Origin: a bacterium
GTDB lineage: Bacteria > Atribacterota > Phoenicimicrobiia > Phoenicimicrobiales > Phoenicimicrobiaceae
Direction of reading: 5' to 3'
DNA: 7,056 nt
Assembly: GCA_018819665.1 (NCBI GenBank)
Contig: JAHJOY010000328.1
Location: 1 to 7,056 of the forward strand
The notes beneath the pieces were generated by a model, which was not told the DNA's origin, searched no databases, and was given only the letters and a program-made list of their open reading frames with translations. Positions 6,946-7,056 of this stretch are shown here, one piece after another; the stretch's first letter is position 1; every line of letters begins with the position of its first letter. The position numbers were made by a program, and so were the translations under genes.

Positions 6946-7056
6946 ACAAGCTAAATGGTCAATTTGATGTCCTCAAAATAGCAGAACAAGACCTTAAATA
7001 ACGAGCAAATATTTAGCAAATGAAAATTGTTAATAATAGTGGCATTGGAATTGAGA

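Noticed and set aside
7020..7056. Start of a gene at the window end (MKIVNNSGIGIE)
   Set aside because: Only 12 codons are visible, there is no Shine-Dalgarno sequence before the ATG and no family is recognisable. It could be real, but cannot be supported here.

Overview
The window looks bacterial and AT-rich. The seryl-tRNA synthetase is of the bacterial type, genes have Shine-Dalgarno sequences, and there is an intact IS21-family insertion sequence. The ligase RtcB is of the kind with the DINCGVRL active-site motif, common in archaea and in many bacteria. Nothing fixes the taxon. The intergenic spacers are full of short palindromes and 7-bp tandem repeats, and my impression is of an uncultured or anaerobic candidate-phylum bacterium, but that is a guess.

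Layout. Positions 1-2799 are the 3' part of rtcB (RNA-splicing ligase), whose 5' end lies outside the window. The gene is broken up by two inteins. Only the last 13 codons of intein 1 are visible (1-39). A 25-codon piece of RtcB follows (40-114). Intein 2 is complete, with 511 residues and a LAGLIDADG homing endonuclease domain (115-1647). The remaining 383 residues of RtcB, with nearly the whole active site, follow (1648-2796). Positions 2800-3002 are a repeat-rich spacer, 3003-4277 is serS, and 4278-4468 is a second repeat-rich spacer related to the first. Positions 4469-6945 are a complete IS21-type element with 50-bp imperfect inverted ends, istA and istB. Positions 6946-7056 hold no gene I can support.

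How the parts relate. rtcB and serS both act on RNA or tRNA but are separated by about 200 bases and have no evident shared operon signal. The two spacers around serS share a common set of sequence modules: an AATTAGTCG-type lead-in, heptamer arrays in opposite orientation, and a pair of palindromes in the same order. They look like copies of one dispersed composite repeat. The IS21 element sits 6 bp beyond the last palindrome of the second spacer. istA and istB overlap by 4 bases and should work together as transposase and ATPase helper.

The most interesting feature is the rtcB gene. Two separate inteins lie 25 residues apart in its metal-binding region. They have nearly identical C-terminal ends, both lack the usual penultimate His, and the Cys that intein 2 needs for splicing is itself the predicted Mn2+ ligand of the ligase.
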